Assembly (NCBI RefSeq): GCF_001267885.1
Contig: NZ_CP012382.1
Span: forward strand, 6,931,001-6,995,000
Length of the DNA stretch: 64,000 nucleotides
Source of the DNA: Streptomyces ambofaciens ATCC 23877
Lineage (GTDB): Bacteria > Actinomycetota > Actinomycetes > Streptomycetales > Streptomycetaceae
Direction: 5' to 3'
Shown here: positions 29,518 to 37,665 of the stretch, piece after piece
How the letters are laid out: each line of letters starts with the position of its first letter
How positions within the stretch are numbered: the stretch's first letter is position 1
Made by a program: the position numbers and the translations under genes
Notes under the pieces: model-generated
Database searches by the model: none
Seen by the model: the letters and a program-made list of their open reading frames with translations, nothing else
What the model was told of the DNA's origin: nothing

Positions 29518-30264
29518 ATGTCCCCGCACGTGCTGATCCTCGGCGGCACCACCGAGGCCCGCCGCCTGGCCGCCGCTCTCACGGCGCGCCCCGGCGTCCG
29601 CGTCACCACCTCGCTCGCGGGGCGGGTGGCCCGGCCGGAGGCGCTGGCCGGGCAGGTGCGCACCGGCGGCTTCGGCGGACCGGAGGGGCTGGCGGCGTGG
29701 CTGCGCCGGCATCGCGTGGACGCCCTGGTCGACGCGACCCATCCGTTCGCCGCGACGATCACGGCGAACGCGGCCCGGGCCGCGGCGGCCACCGGCACCC
29801 CCGCGGTGATCCTGCGCCGCCCGGGCTGGCAGGCCGGCCCCGGCGACCACTGGCATCCGGTCGCTTCCCTCGCCGAGGCGGCCGACGTGCTGCCGGACCT
29901 CGGCCACCGCGTCCTCCTCACCACCGGCCGCCTCGGGCTGGCGGCCTTCGCGCACCTGCGCGACCTGCACTTCGTCGCCCGTTCGGTGGAGCGGCCCGAG
30001 CCGCCGCTGCCGCCGGACACCCACGTCGTCCTGGCCCGCGGCCCGTTCACGACGGCGGGGGAGAGGGCCCTGCTCCGCGAGCACCGCATCGACGTACTGG
30101 TCACCAAGGACAGCGGGGGAGCGGCCACCGCGGCCAAGCTCACGGCGGCCCGGGAGCTGGCCCTGCCGGTGGTGGTCGTCCGCAGGCCCCCGCTGCCGGA
30201 GGGCGCGCAGACGGTGCCCGACGTGCCGGCGGTCCTGGAGCGGCTGGGCCTCGCCGGGACGTGA
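29518..30264 (+). CDS. cobK: Precorrin-6A reductase (CobK/CbiJ)
   Basis: A 248-residue reductase that reduces precorrin-6A with NADPH in cobalamin synthesis. ILGGTTEARRLAAALT is the N-terminal nucleotide motif, DATHPFAATITANAARAA the substrate loop, and VTKDSGGAATAAKLTAARE the conserved C-terminal motif. ATG 29518 lies 6 bases after TAGCCT, a -10-like box, with no Shine-Dalgarno sequence, so the message may be leaderless. cobF lies 3 kb away on the other strand. Confidence 0.92.
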   Translation: MSPHVLILGGTTEARRLAAALTARPGVRVTTSLAGRVARPEALAGQVRTGGFGGPEGLAAWLRRHRVDALVDATHPFAATITANAARAAAATGTPAVILRRPGWQAGPGDHWHPVASLAEAADVLPDLGHRVLLTTGRLGLAAFAHLRDLHFVARSVERPEPPLPPDTHVVLARGPFTTAGERALLREHRIDVLVTKDSGGAATAAKLTAARELALPVVVVRRPPLPEGAQTVPDVPAVLERLGLAGT

Positions 30265-30310
30265 CCGGCGGGCGCGGGCGCCGCCGCGGTGTCCGTACCC
30301 TGGCCCGGCG

Positions 30311-30492
30311 TGTGGGGGCGTCTGTGCCCCGGGCCCGGTGCGTGGGGGCGTCTGTGCCCCGGGCCCGGCGTGTGGGGGCGTCTGTGCCCCGGGCCCGGCG
30401 TGTGGGGGGGCGTCTGTGCCCCGGGCCCGGTGCGCGGGGGCGTCCGTGCCCCGGGCCCGGTGCGTGGGGGCGTCCGTACCCCGACCCCGGCG
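30311..30492. repeat. Minisatellite: six 30-bp tandem units
   Basis: Units start at 30311, 30341, 30371, 30401 (32 bp, two extra G), 30433 and 30463, with a partial copy after 30492. Each unit carries GGGGGCGTCTGTGCCCC, able to fold on itself, and the palindrome CCGGGCCCGG. The tract fills the gap between the convergent cobK and MFS genes and may act as a terminator. Nothing else is seen in 30265-30518. Confidence 0.85.
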
Positions 30493-30518
30493 CGCGGGGC
30501 CGTAGGTGCGCCGCCGCG

Positions 30519-32597
30519 TCAGGGGGACCCGCTGGTGGCCGCCTGTCGCACGCGCTCGGGGAAACCGTTGCCGAGGTCCTCGACCAGCAGGCGTTTGGCG
30601 ATGGCGTCGACCGCCGCGCGCAGCTCCGCGTCCGAGGGGCGGCCGATGTCCTGCTCCACCCGGTCCTCCAGCCAGGCCGCCCAGGCCCGGCCGATCACCA
30701 GGGCCTCGCGGGCGCCCGCGTCGGTGTGGGAGAGGAGCGAGCCGTGGCGGGTCAGGAAGCCCTCCTCGACCATCCGGTCGAAGACCGGCAGCAGCACCTC
30801 CGGCGGCATCCGGCGACGGGCCGCGATCAGACCGAGGCTGGCGTGTCCGACCAGCCGCGTGAACAGTTCGACCTGCATGACGGCCCAGGCACCGGCGACG
30901 TCCAGCCGGGTGTCGCTGCCGGCGATGATCCGGCGGGCGGTGTCCAGCTCCGTACGGCCGATGATCTTCCCGACGGCGGCCTCCAGCGCCCGTCTGCTGC
31001 TGGCGTCGTGCGGTGAGGCGAAGCCCTCGCCCATGTCGGTGGAGCCCGCGCGGGCGCTGTCGCGCAACGGGACCTGCTTGAGGAACAGGGCGACGAGGAA
31101 ACCGAGGGCGGCGACCGGCACCGTCCACAGGAACACGGTCTGGATGGTGTCCGCGTACGCGCCGACGATCGGCGCCGACGCTTCCGCGGGCAGCCGGTGC
31201 ACGCCCTCCGGACTGGTCGCCGCCCCGCTGATCACGGCCGGATCGGCGGCGCCGGTCCGCGTGGCGTCGGACACGCCGTCCCGCAGGTTGGGGCCGAGCG
31301 CGTTGGCGTAGATCGTGCCGAAGACCGCGGTGCCGAAGGAACTGCCCAGCGTGCGGAAGAAGGTGACGCCGGAGGTCGCGGTGCCGAGGTCGGAGTAGTC
31401 GACGGTGTTCTGCACGGCGATGGTCAGCACCTGCATGGACAGGCCGATGCCCGTGCCCAGCACGAACATGAACAGCGACTCCAGCCCGGCACCCGTGGAC
31501 GGCCCCATCAGCGACATCAGGTACAGGCCGACACCCATCACCAGGGTGCCCACGAGGGGGAACAGCCGGTACCGTCCGGTACGGCTCACCACGCTCCCGC
31601 TGAAGACCGACGCGATCAGCAGTCCGGCGACCATCGGCAGCGTCCGCACGCCCGAGACGGTGGCCGAGTCTCCGTCGACGTACTGCAGATAGGTCGGCAG
31701 ATACGTCAGCGCCCCCAGCATCGCGAACCCCACGATGAAACTGAGGACCGAGCAGACCGTGAACACCGGGTTGTCGAAGAGCCGCATCGGCAGCATCGGC
31801 TCGGCCGCCCGGGTCTCCGCCCAGCAGAACAGACCGAGCGCGACCAGTCCGCCCGCGAACAGGCCGATGATCACGACCGAGCCCCACGCGTACTCGTTGC
31901 CGCCCCAGCTGGTCGCCAGGATCAGCGCGCTCGCACCGACCGCGACCAGCGTGATGCCCAGGTAGTCGACGACGGGCCGGGCGGCCGACTTCACCACCGG
32001 GATGGTGCGGGCGGCGGCGATGACGACGACGACCGCGATGGGCACGTTGACGTAGAAGGCCCAGCGCCAGGAGAGGTGGTCGGTGAACAGCCCGCCCAGC
32101 AGCGGGCCGATGACCGTGGCCACCCCGAACACCGCGCCGATGGCGCCCTGGTACTTGCCGCGCTCCCGCAGCGGGATGACGTCCGCGATCAGCGCCATCG
32201 ACGTGACCATGAGACCGCCCGCGCCGACCCCCTGCATCGCCCGCCAGATGATCAGCAGCGGCATGCTCGTGGCCAGCCCGCACAGGAACGAGCCCGTGAT
32301 GAAGACGATCGCGGAGACCTGGAAGACGACCTTGCGGCCGAACATGTCACCGAACTTGCCGACCAGCACCGTCGCCACGGTCTCCGCGAGCAGGTACGAG
32401 GTCACCACCCACGACATGTGCTCGCCGCCGCCCAGATCCGACACGATCGTCGGCAGCGCGGTGCCGACGATCGTCTGGTCCAGGGCCGCGAGCAGCATGC
32501 CCAGCATGATCGTGACGAAGACGACGTTGCGGCGGCGCTTGTCCAGTACGGGCGGCTGGGCGGTGGCGGTCCGTGGCGTTCCCTCGGCGACTGTCAC
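30519..32597 (-). CDS. DHA2-family multidrug efflux MFS transporter with extra C-terminal domain
   Basis: A 692-residue EmrB/QacA-type exporter. [20 protein letters not shown] is the DHA2 N-terminal signature, and [10 protein letters not shown] the loop 2-3 motif A; about 14 helices are expected, ending near residue 505. Unusually it carries a further soluble region of about 180 residues ([37 protein letters not shown]), which looks like a winged-helix MarR-like domain seen in some actinobacterial DHA2 pumps. Start ATG 32597 or nearby; it is flanked by two repeat tracts. Confidence 0.88.
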   Translation of the reverse strand: MTVAEGTPRTATAQPPVLDKRRRNVVFVTIMLGMLLAALDQTIVGTALPTIVSDLGGGEHMSWVVTSYLLAETVATVLVGKFGDMFGRKVVFQVSAIVFITGSFLCGLATSMPLLIIWRAMQGVGAGGLMVTSMALIADVIPLRERGKYQGAIGAVFGVATVIGPLLGGLFTDHLSWRWAFYVNVPIAVVVVIAAARTIPVVKSAARPVVDYLGITLVAVGASALILATSWGGNEYAWGSVVIIGLFAGGLVALGLFCWAETRAAEPMLPMRLFDNPVFTVCSVLSFIVGFAMLGALTYLPTYLQYVDGDSATVSGVRTLPMVAGLLIASVFSGSVVSRTGRYRLFPLVGTLVMGVGLYLMSLMGPSTGAGLESLFMFVLGTGIGLSMQVLTIAVQNTVDYSDLGTATSGVTFFRTLGSSFGTAVFGTIYANALGPNLRDGVSDATRTGAADPAVISGAATSPEGVHRLPAEASAPIVGAYADTIQTVFLWTVPVAALGFLVALFLKQVPLRDSARAGSTDMGEGFASPHDASSRRALEAAVGKIIGRTELDTARRIIAGSDTRLDVAGAWAVMQVELFTRLVGHASLGLIAARRRMPPEVLLPVFDRMVEEGFLTRHGSLLSHTDAGAREALVIGRAWAAWLEDRVEQDIGRPSDAELRAAVDAIAKRLLVEDLGNGFPERVRQAATSGSP

Positions 32598-32684
32598 ACG
32601 GTCACGATCACACCGGTGCAGCGGCCACGCATGCGGGGGCGGTCCGCCCGGGTGCGGTGGTCCGCCCGGAGCCCGACCGCTCGG

Positions 32685-32768
32685 TAAGCGTCGCCCGGGT
32701 TGCGCCGTCGGCTATGCGTCGCCCGGGTTGCGCCGCAGGCTAAGCGTCGCCCGGGTTGCGCCGCAGCA
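32685..32768. repeat. Three 28-bp direct repeats at the cobF 3' end
   Basis: TAAGCGTCGCCCGGGTTGCG begins copies at 32685, 32713 (TATG variant) and 32741; each is 28 bp. The third copy is the end of cobF including its stop codon (CTA at 32740-32742 in plus orientation), so the two others are stray copies of the gene's last codons lying downstream of it. Since 28 is not a multiple of 3 the repeat could not expand inside the gene. Confidence 0.8.
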
Positions 32769-33513
32769 GGTACGTGTCCATGATCCAGCCCTTGCGCTCC
32801 CGGGCCTCGGCCCGCAGCCGCTCGATGCGGGGCGCGGCCTCGGCGATCGGACCGGAGGCGAGGATCTCGTCCGGGGTGCCGAGATAGGCGCCCCAGTAGA
32901 TGTCGATGTCCTGGTCCGCGTACCGCCGGAAGGCCTGGTGGGCGTCGAGCATCACGACCACGTCGTCCACGCCCTCCGGGAAGCCCTCCGCGAGCCGCCG
33001 CCCGGTCGTGATCTGAACCGGCCGCGCCACCCGGTTCAACCCGGTCCGGTGCCGGGCGACGAGCGAGGAGACACTGCTGATGCCCGGCACCACGTCGTAC
33101 TCGAACGCCACCGCGCCACGCTCCAGGATCTCCTGCAGGATGCCCAGCGTGCTGTCGTACAGCGCGGGATCGCCCCAGACCAGGAACGCGCCGCTCTCGT
33201 CCTCGCCCAGCTCCTCGGCGATCATGCGTTCGTAGATGCCGGCCCGGGCACTGCGCCAGTCCCCGACGGCCGGGGAGTACGCCGCGCCGCCCGCCCTCCG
33301 GTCCCGCTCGGGGTCGCGGGCCTCGACGACCCGGTACGTCCCCTCCGGCAGGTGCGTCTCCAGCATCTCCCGGCGCAACCGCACCAGGTCGGCCTTTACC
33401 TCGCCCTTGTCCAGGACGAAGAACACGTCCGTGCCCCGCAGCGCCCTGACCGCCTGCAGGGTCAGCTGGTCCGGGTCGCCCGCGCCGATACCGATCACAT
33501 GAATCTTCCGCAC
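32740..33513 (-). CDS. cobF: Precorrin-6A synthase, deacetylating (CobF)
   Basis: A 257-residue SAM-dependent tetrapyrrole methyltransferase that makes precorrin-6A from precorrin-5 in aerobic cobalamin synthesis, the step just before CobK. IGIGAGDPDQLTLQAVRAL, WGDPALYDSTLGIL and VVPGISSVSSL are family motifs. Its C-terminal codons are embedded in the 28-bp repeat tract. It follows the minisatellite at 33581 in transcription order and is convergent with nothing: the MFS gene lies downstream on the same strand. Confidence 0.93.
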   Translation of the reverse strand: MRKIHVIGIGAGDPDQLTLQAVRALRGTDVFFVLDKGEVKADLVRLRREMLETHLPEGTYRVVEARDPERDRRAGGAAYSPAVGDWRSARAGIYERMIAEELGEDESGAFLVWGDPALYDSTLGILQEILERGAVAFEYDVVPGISSVSSLVARHRTGLNRVARPVQITTGRRLAEGFPEGVDDVVVMLDAHQAFRRYADQDIDIYWGAYLGTPDEILASGPIAEAAPRIERLRAEARERKGWIMDTYLLRRNPGDA

Positions 33514-33580
33514 GCCACGAGTCTGCCGTACGCCACCGGCGGTACTCAGACCGGGCCGTCCTGCACCGGCGGTGCTGCCG

Positions 33581-33700
33581 CACCGGTGGTGCTCAGGCTG
33601 GGCCGCCTCGCACCGGTGGTGCTCAGGCTGGGCCGCCTCGCACCGGTGGTGCTCCGGCTGGGCCGCCCCGCACCGGTGGTGCTCCGGCCGGGCCGCCCCG
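33581..33700. repeat. Minisatellite: four 30-bp tandem units
   Basis: Units CACCGGTGGTGCTCAGGCTG... start at 33581, 33611, 33641 and 33671; the first two are identical and the last two carry substitutions (CCGGCTG, CCGGCCG). A decayed half unit precedes at 33564. The tract lies between the DUF309 gene and cobF, both on the minus strand. CACCGGTG inside each unit is a palindrome. Confidence 0.85.
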
Positions 33701-33741
33701 CACTGGCACGGCCGGGCGCCGTACGCCCCCCGCCCGGCCCT

Positions 33742-34281
33742 TCAGCCCCGCAGCCGGGGTGCCCGCGCCCCCGCGTCCACGGCGGCGCCGCCCTCCACGT
33801 CCCCCGCCAGCTGCCGGGCCCATCCGGCGACCCCGCCCAGGTCGATCCCGTACGGCCGCGGGTGCCCGGACGCCGCGGCCGCCCACTCCGACACGGCCCC
33901 GGCCCCGCGGCGCAGCAGCCTGGCCCCGCCGGTGACATTGCCGCGTGCCGCGTGCGTGAGCCCGACGGCCAGCTGGGCCAGCCCCCGCCACAGCTCCCGC
34001 TCCTCCTCGGGCCCCGACTTCCAGGCGTCCTCGAAGACCTCGTGCGCGTGGAACGGCTTCCCCTCGTCCAGCAGCCGCTGCGCCTCCGTCACCGTCTCCT
34101 CGGGGGGCCGCACCACCCCCTCCGGCTGGCGGGGGACGCCGGCCGCGCCGTACGGCAGCGGGCGTCCCAGCCCGTCCCGCGGCCTGGCGTTGCGCGCGCG
34201 GCCCTCGTCGTCGCGGTCGCGGGCGTCCACCGGCCGGTCCGAGGCCGTGCTGTCCATGGGGCTGTCGGCAGGACTGTTCAT
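33742..34281 (-). CDS. DUF309 domain protein
   Basis: A 179-residue protein with the DUF309 motif LLDEGKPFHAHEVFEDAW (about residues 72-89) and GLAQLAVGLTHAARGN. The family is helical and of unknown function. The N-terminal 65 residues are a charged disordered segment (DARDRDDEGRARNARPRDG). ATG 34281 is preferred because it starts the hydrophilic leader after a tRNA-proximal promoter region; upstream codons run into the tRNA gene on the other strand. Confidence 0.82.
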   Translation of the reverse strand: MNSPADSPMDSTASDRPVDARDRDDEGRARNARPRDGLGRPLPYGAAGVPRQPEGVVRPPEETVTEAQRLLDEGKPFHAHEVFEDAWKSGPEEERELWRGLAQLAVGLTHAARGNVTGGARLLRRGAGAVSEWAAAASGHPRPYGIDLGGVAGWARQLAGDVEGGAAVDAGARAPRLRG

Positions 34282-34381
34282 GGGTCCGATTGTCCCCCGG
34301 CCGTGCCCGCTTAGGCGTGGCCCGGCGTGTGGGGTAAAGTGCAGTCCGCGTGATCGCGCGGTTCGCCGTGCGTGAGCACAT

Positions 34382-34455
<74 letters not shown>

Positions 34456-34474
34456 CTCGAAAGAGTCGCAGGTG

Positions 34475-34508
34475 AGAGGCCGTTCCAGAGAAATCTGGGA
34501 CGGCCTCT
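34475..34508. terminator. Terminator behind the second tRNA-Pro
   Basis: A 15-bp stem (34475-34489 with 34494-34508, one G-T pair) closes the loop GAAA. It ends the tRNA transcript upstream of the mini-CRISPR locus. Confidence 0.75.
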
Positions 34509-34638
34509 GACGCGTTTGCGGGGGCCTTAGCGCCCAGGGGTGTCGGCCGCCGGCACCGCGCCGCGACCACGCCACCTCTGCCCACCCACCCCGCGGGTGC
34601 GGGGAGCGGCCGCCCCGGTTGCTGCGGGGCGGTCCGTC

Positions 34639-34785
34639 GTCGGGAAAGCGCTCGGAAACTGCCCTCAACGCCGATAAACGCGCAGGTCAAGCAGTCTGCT
34701 CTCCGCACCTGCGGTGATGGTCCCCACAAGTCCAGCACTCGGGTGCAGGCTTCGGACTACTCCCCGCGCTCCCGCAGGGATGAGC
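34639..34785 (+). CRISPR. Orphan mini-CRISPR: leader, two repeats, one spacer
   Basis: At 34696-34724 lies a 29-nt match to the main array's repeat (crRNA sense) with only 3 mismatches: CTGCTCTCCGC...ATGGTCCC. It is followed by a spacer of exactly 32 nt (34725-34756) and a second, more decayed repeat (34757-34785, CTACTCCCCGCG...GGGATGAGC, one internal extra base). The 57 bases before the first repeat (34639-34695) align with the main leader, sharing CTCG.AAAC, TAAAC and CGCAGGTCA..CAGT directly before the repeat. Orientation is opposite to the main array. No further repeat follows at the next 61-base step. The array has no cas genes of its own; the cas set at 54.7-64 kb could process it in trans. 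Confidence 0.75.
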
Positions 34786-34818
34786 CTTCCTGGCGGTCAG
34801 CGACTGTCGTGCGCGCGC

Positions 34819-35571
34819 CTACCAGTACTCCTGGACTGGGGCGAGGGCGGAGACGGCGGTGTACGCGGCTTCGGCGCGGCGGGCTTCGGGTGTGCCCTGG
34901 GGAGCGTGGGCGAGGAAGGCGTGCGTGGGGCCGGTGAAGGTGATGCGTCCCTCTTGAAGGACGGTGACCTGATCGGCTTCCTCCGCCAGGTCGGCGATGT
35001 CGTGGGTGGACATCAGCACGCGGACCTCGTCCGTGGCGAGACCGGTGATCAGGTCCCGGAAGACGCGGCGCTGGGTGGGGTCCATGCCGGCGGTCGGTTC
35101 GTCCAGGAGGAGGGTGCGAGCGCCGTGAACGAGGGCGGAGGCGACACCGACGCGGCGGAGCTGGCCGCCGGAGAGCTTCTTCGCTCTGACGTCGGCTCGG
35201 TCGGCCATGTTGACCCGGTCCAGGGCGGCGAGTGCGGCGTCCCAGGCGTCGGGCTTCTTCATACCCTTCAGCCAGCCCGTGTAGGCGACCTGCTCCCGTG
35301 CGGTCAGGCCGGTCATCGGGATGATGGTCTGCGGCATCCAGGCCACCTGCTTGAGGTAGGCGAACTCGCGGGAGGCGAGGCCGCCCATGCGCACGGTCCC
35401 CGACCGGGGCTGGTACAGGCCGCTGGCGAGTTTGAGCAGCGTGGACTTGCCTGCCCCGTTGGGGCCGAGGAGGACGGTGAATCCGTCCGGGACGATGTAG
35501 TCGAGGCCGGGGATGACCGGCGTGCCGGCGCGTCCGTAGCCGAAGGAGCAGGAGTCGAAGGCGATGGACAT
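34819..35571 (-). CDS. ABC transporter ATP-binding protein
   Basis: A 250-residue ABC ATPase of the CcmA/multidrug export type. Walker A GPNGAGKSTLL, Q-loop MPQTIIPMTGL, signature KLSGGQLRRVGVA, Walker B TLLLDEPTAGMD, H-loop STHD are all intact. It is downstream of its permease (11-base gap). Its 3' end reaches to within 34 bases of the mini-CRISPR. Confidence 0.92.
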   Translation of the reverse strand: MSIAFDSCSFGYGRAGTPVIPGLDYIVPDGFTVLLGPNGAGKSTLLKLASGLYQPRSGTVRMGGLASREFAYLKQVAWMPQTIIPMTGLTAREQVAYTGWLKGMKKPDAWDAALAALDRVNMADRADVRAKKLSGGQLRRVGVASALVHGARTLLLDEPTAGMDPTQRRVFRDLITGLATDEVRVLMSTHDIADLAEEADQVTVLQEGRITFTGPTHAFLAHAPQGTPEARRAEAAYTAVSALAPVQEYW

Positions 35572-35582
35572 GCGGAGGCCCT

Positions 35583-36164
35583 TCAGATGCGGCGGAAACG
35601 GACGTGAGTGATGAGTCCGGCGGCGAAGACGAGCAGGCAGAACCCGAACGTGGGGAGGTAGTCGGCGGGGTGGAGGGTGACGGCCCACGGCCAGGGCCGG
35701 TCGAAGTCCCGGTATCCGACGAACATCACGGCGAGCACCCAACCCACCGGCACGGCGGTGGCGGCCTGTTCGTTGCATACGCGGGCCACCAGCATGAGAC
35801 CGGTGAGGAACAGGACGTTCCGGCCAGGTATGGACGCTTTCGACGATCCGGTGACGCCCCCGGTGAGGAGGCTGGCTGCGAGGGCCGCCACCGCGACGGC
35901 CGTGATCAGGGCGGCGTCCAGGCGCTGTACCTTGCGCTGGGCCACGGCTTCGATCTCGGTGACCGCCTGGGCGAGGCTGTGGGCGAGGGCGGAGGTGACG
36001 ATCAACGGCACGAGCTGCATGAGGAAGACGCGGTTGCCCCGGGCGGTGAGCAGGCTCGGCAGCTGGACGTACTGGTCGTGTGCCACCACGACCAGCAGCG
36101 CGAACGCGGCCAGCGCCGGGCCGAGAGCGGCCTGGACCCGGCGGACCTTGAACCAGAGAGTCAC
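35583..36164 (-). CDS. ABC transporter permease
   Basis: A 193-residue membrane protein with about 5-6 helices (ALAAFALLVVVAHDQYV; AALITAVAVAALAASLLTG; LLVFAAGLITHV). It has a short N-terminal cytoplasmic segment, TLWFKVRRVQAALGP. It is not a named family to my eye, but its position between an ABC ATPase and a conserved-looking partner marks it as the export permease. GTG 36164 overlaps the stop of the upstream gene as GTGA. Confidence 0.78.
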   Translation of the reverse strand: MTLWFKVRRVQAALGPALAAFALLVVVAHDQYVQLPSLLTARGNRVFLMQLVPLIVTSALAHSLAQAVTEIEAVAQRKVQRLDAALITAVAVAALAASLLTGGVTGSSKASIPGRNVLFLTGLMLVARVCNEQAATAVPVGWVLAVMFVGYRDFDRPWPWAVTLHPADYLPTFGFCLLVFAAGLITHVRFRRI

Positions 36165-36754
36165 GCGGTGGCCTCCCGCACGAGGCGGCAGGCCTTCTGC
36201 TGTTCCTCCTGGAACCACACGCTCTGCTGCTTCGGCGCGAGCCGGGCCGCGTTGCCGGCTCGCTCCTGGACTTTCGCCAGCACCTCGCGAGGGTTCTGGA
36301 AGGAGCCGCCGTACTCACCACGACGCCAGCCCAGATACGGTTCGACCGTATCGATGAGCGTGGCGGCCCACAGCATCGCGGCGTCGTGATTGACGATCCA
36401 GTCCACCGACTGACCGGGCTGGACGGTCGAGGGAAACGCACAGGGGAACCGCACCGCGGTGAGGAGGACCCCGTAGCGGACCCCGACCATGCCGGGACCG
36501 TTCCTCCCTGCCTGCTGCGACAGCGGCAGCCACCACGCCGACCGGGTCGAGGGCTCCTTGTGGCGGCCGGTGAGCAGGTTGTCGGAGACCGTCGCGGGCA
36601 CCGTCACCTGCACCCCGGCCTGACGGAGCGTCGTGAGAGAGCGGACGATCTCGCCGCGTATGTGCTCCAAACGGTCCTCGGCGCCACCGGCTTCGGCGAT
36701 GCACACCCGGGGCGCGGTGCCCGCGCACCGGGCGGAGGCGTGGCCGGCGCTCAC
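36161..36754 (-). CDS. Unknown protein translated with the ABC transporter
   Basis: A 197-residue soluble protein of no family I recognise. Notable text: VDWIVNHDAAMLWAATLIDTVEPYLGW, and a C-terminal KQQSVWFQEEQQKACRLVRE. There are no membrane spans or signal. It is the first gene of a three-gene operon with the transporter and its 5' end abuts the truncated parA on the other strand. It may be a substrate, regulator or assembly factor for the transporter. The first 18 residues could be foreign, given the recombination junction there. Confidence 0.6.
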   Translation of the reverse strand: MSAGHASARCAGTAPRVCIAEAGGAEDRLEHIRGEIVRSLTTLRQAGVQVTVPATVSDNLLTGRHKEPSTRSAWWLPLSQQAGRNGPGMVGVRYGVLLTAVRFPCAFPSTVQPGQSVDWIVNHDAAMLWAATLIDTVEPYLGWRRGEYGGSFQNPREVLAKVQERAGNAARLAPKQQSVWFQEEQQKACRLVREATA

Positions 36755-36768
36755 CGGACCGTTCCCGT

Positions 36769-37665
36769 AAGGGGCTTGCCCAGTCGATCCGCGGCTGGCT
36801 CGACGCCAACCCCTCCCCCCAGCACGGCGCTCGCGGTACCGACCCCGAACGCAAGATCGTCGGCAACCAGAAGGGCGGCGTCGGCAAGACCGCCATCTCC
36901 GCCGGCATCGGTGAGGCCTACGCCGAAGCGGGCAAGCGCGTCCTCATCGTCGACTTCGACCCGCAGGGCCACCTCAGCGAACAGCTCGGGGTCCCCCAGA
37001 TCGAACCCGACCACGACAGCCTGGTCTCGCACATGTGCGGCGACGGCAGCGGAGATCTGCGCGATCTCGTCGTGGTGATAGAGGACCCGCGGTTCGAGAA
37101 GCGCCTGCACGTACTGCCCGCCTGCTTCGACGGGTTCCTCCTCGACGCGAAGATCGCCGTCGTGGCGACGCAGAAGCGCGGCTTCCAGAAGGAGGCCGCG
37201 CTCGAGCTCGCCCTGCGCCCGCTAGAGGCGGACTACGACGTGATCATCGTCGACTGCCCGCCCAGCCTCTGCATCGCGATGGACGCCGCCCTCTACTACG
37301 GTCGCAGGCGCCGCGGGGAAGCCGCCGGCGGCTCCGGGGTCGTCATCCCCGTGCTCGCCGAGGACTCCTCGGCCACCGCCTACGGCATGCTCGCCCAGCA
37401 GATCGAGGACCTCTGCGAGGACCTCTCCCAGGAGATCGACTACCTCGGCCTGGTCGTCAACCTCTACGACTCCCGCCGCGGTTACGTCGCCACCTCCTCG
37501 CTCGAGAACTGGAAGTCGCTCGGCGACCCGAAGGTCCTCGCCATCATCGGCGACCTGAAGGAACAGCGGGAAGCGGTGCGCAAGCGGATGCCGCTGCTGA
37601 GTTACGCGCCTCACAGCGATCAGGCGGAGGCCATGCGACAGGTAGCGAGGGGAGCCACCCGGTGA
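36769..37665 (+). pseudogene. parA: ParA-type partition ATPase lacking a start codon
   Basis: A plasmid-style ParA: IVGNQKGGVGKTAISAGIGE (Walker A from about 36856), VLIVDFDPQGHLSEQLG, and VIIVDCPPSLCIAMDAALYY (Walker B region). The readable frame begins about KGLAQSIRGWLDANPSPQHG at 36769, but no ATG, GTG or TTG occurs between an upstream in-frame stop (36634-36636) and 37033, which lies well past the Walker A motif. The 5' end was therefore lost at the junction with the divergent unknown gene. The gene overlaps parB by GTGA. Confidence 0.8.

Noticed and set aside
33560..33710. 30-bp units as a CRISPR array
   Set aside because: Units are adjacent without spacers, so this is a plain tandem repeat; the same applies to 30311-30492.
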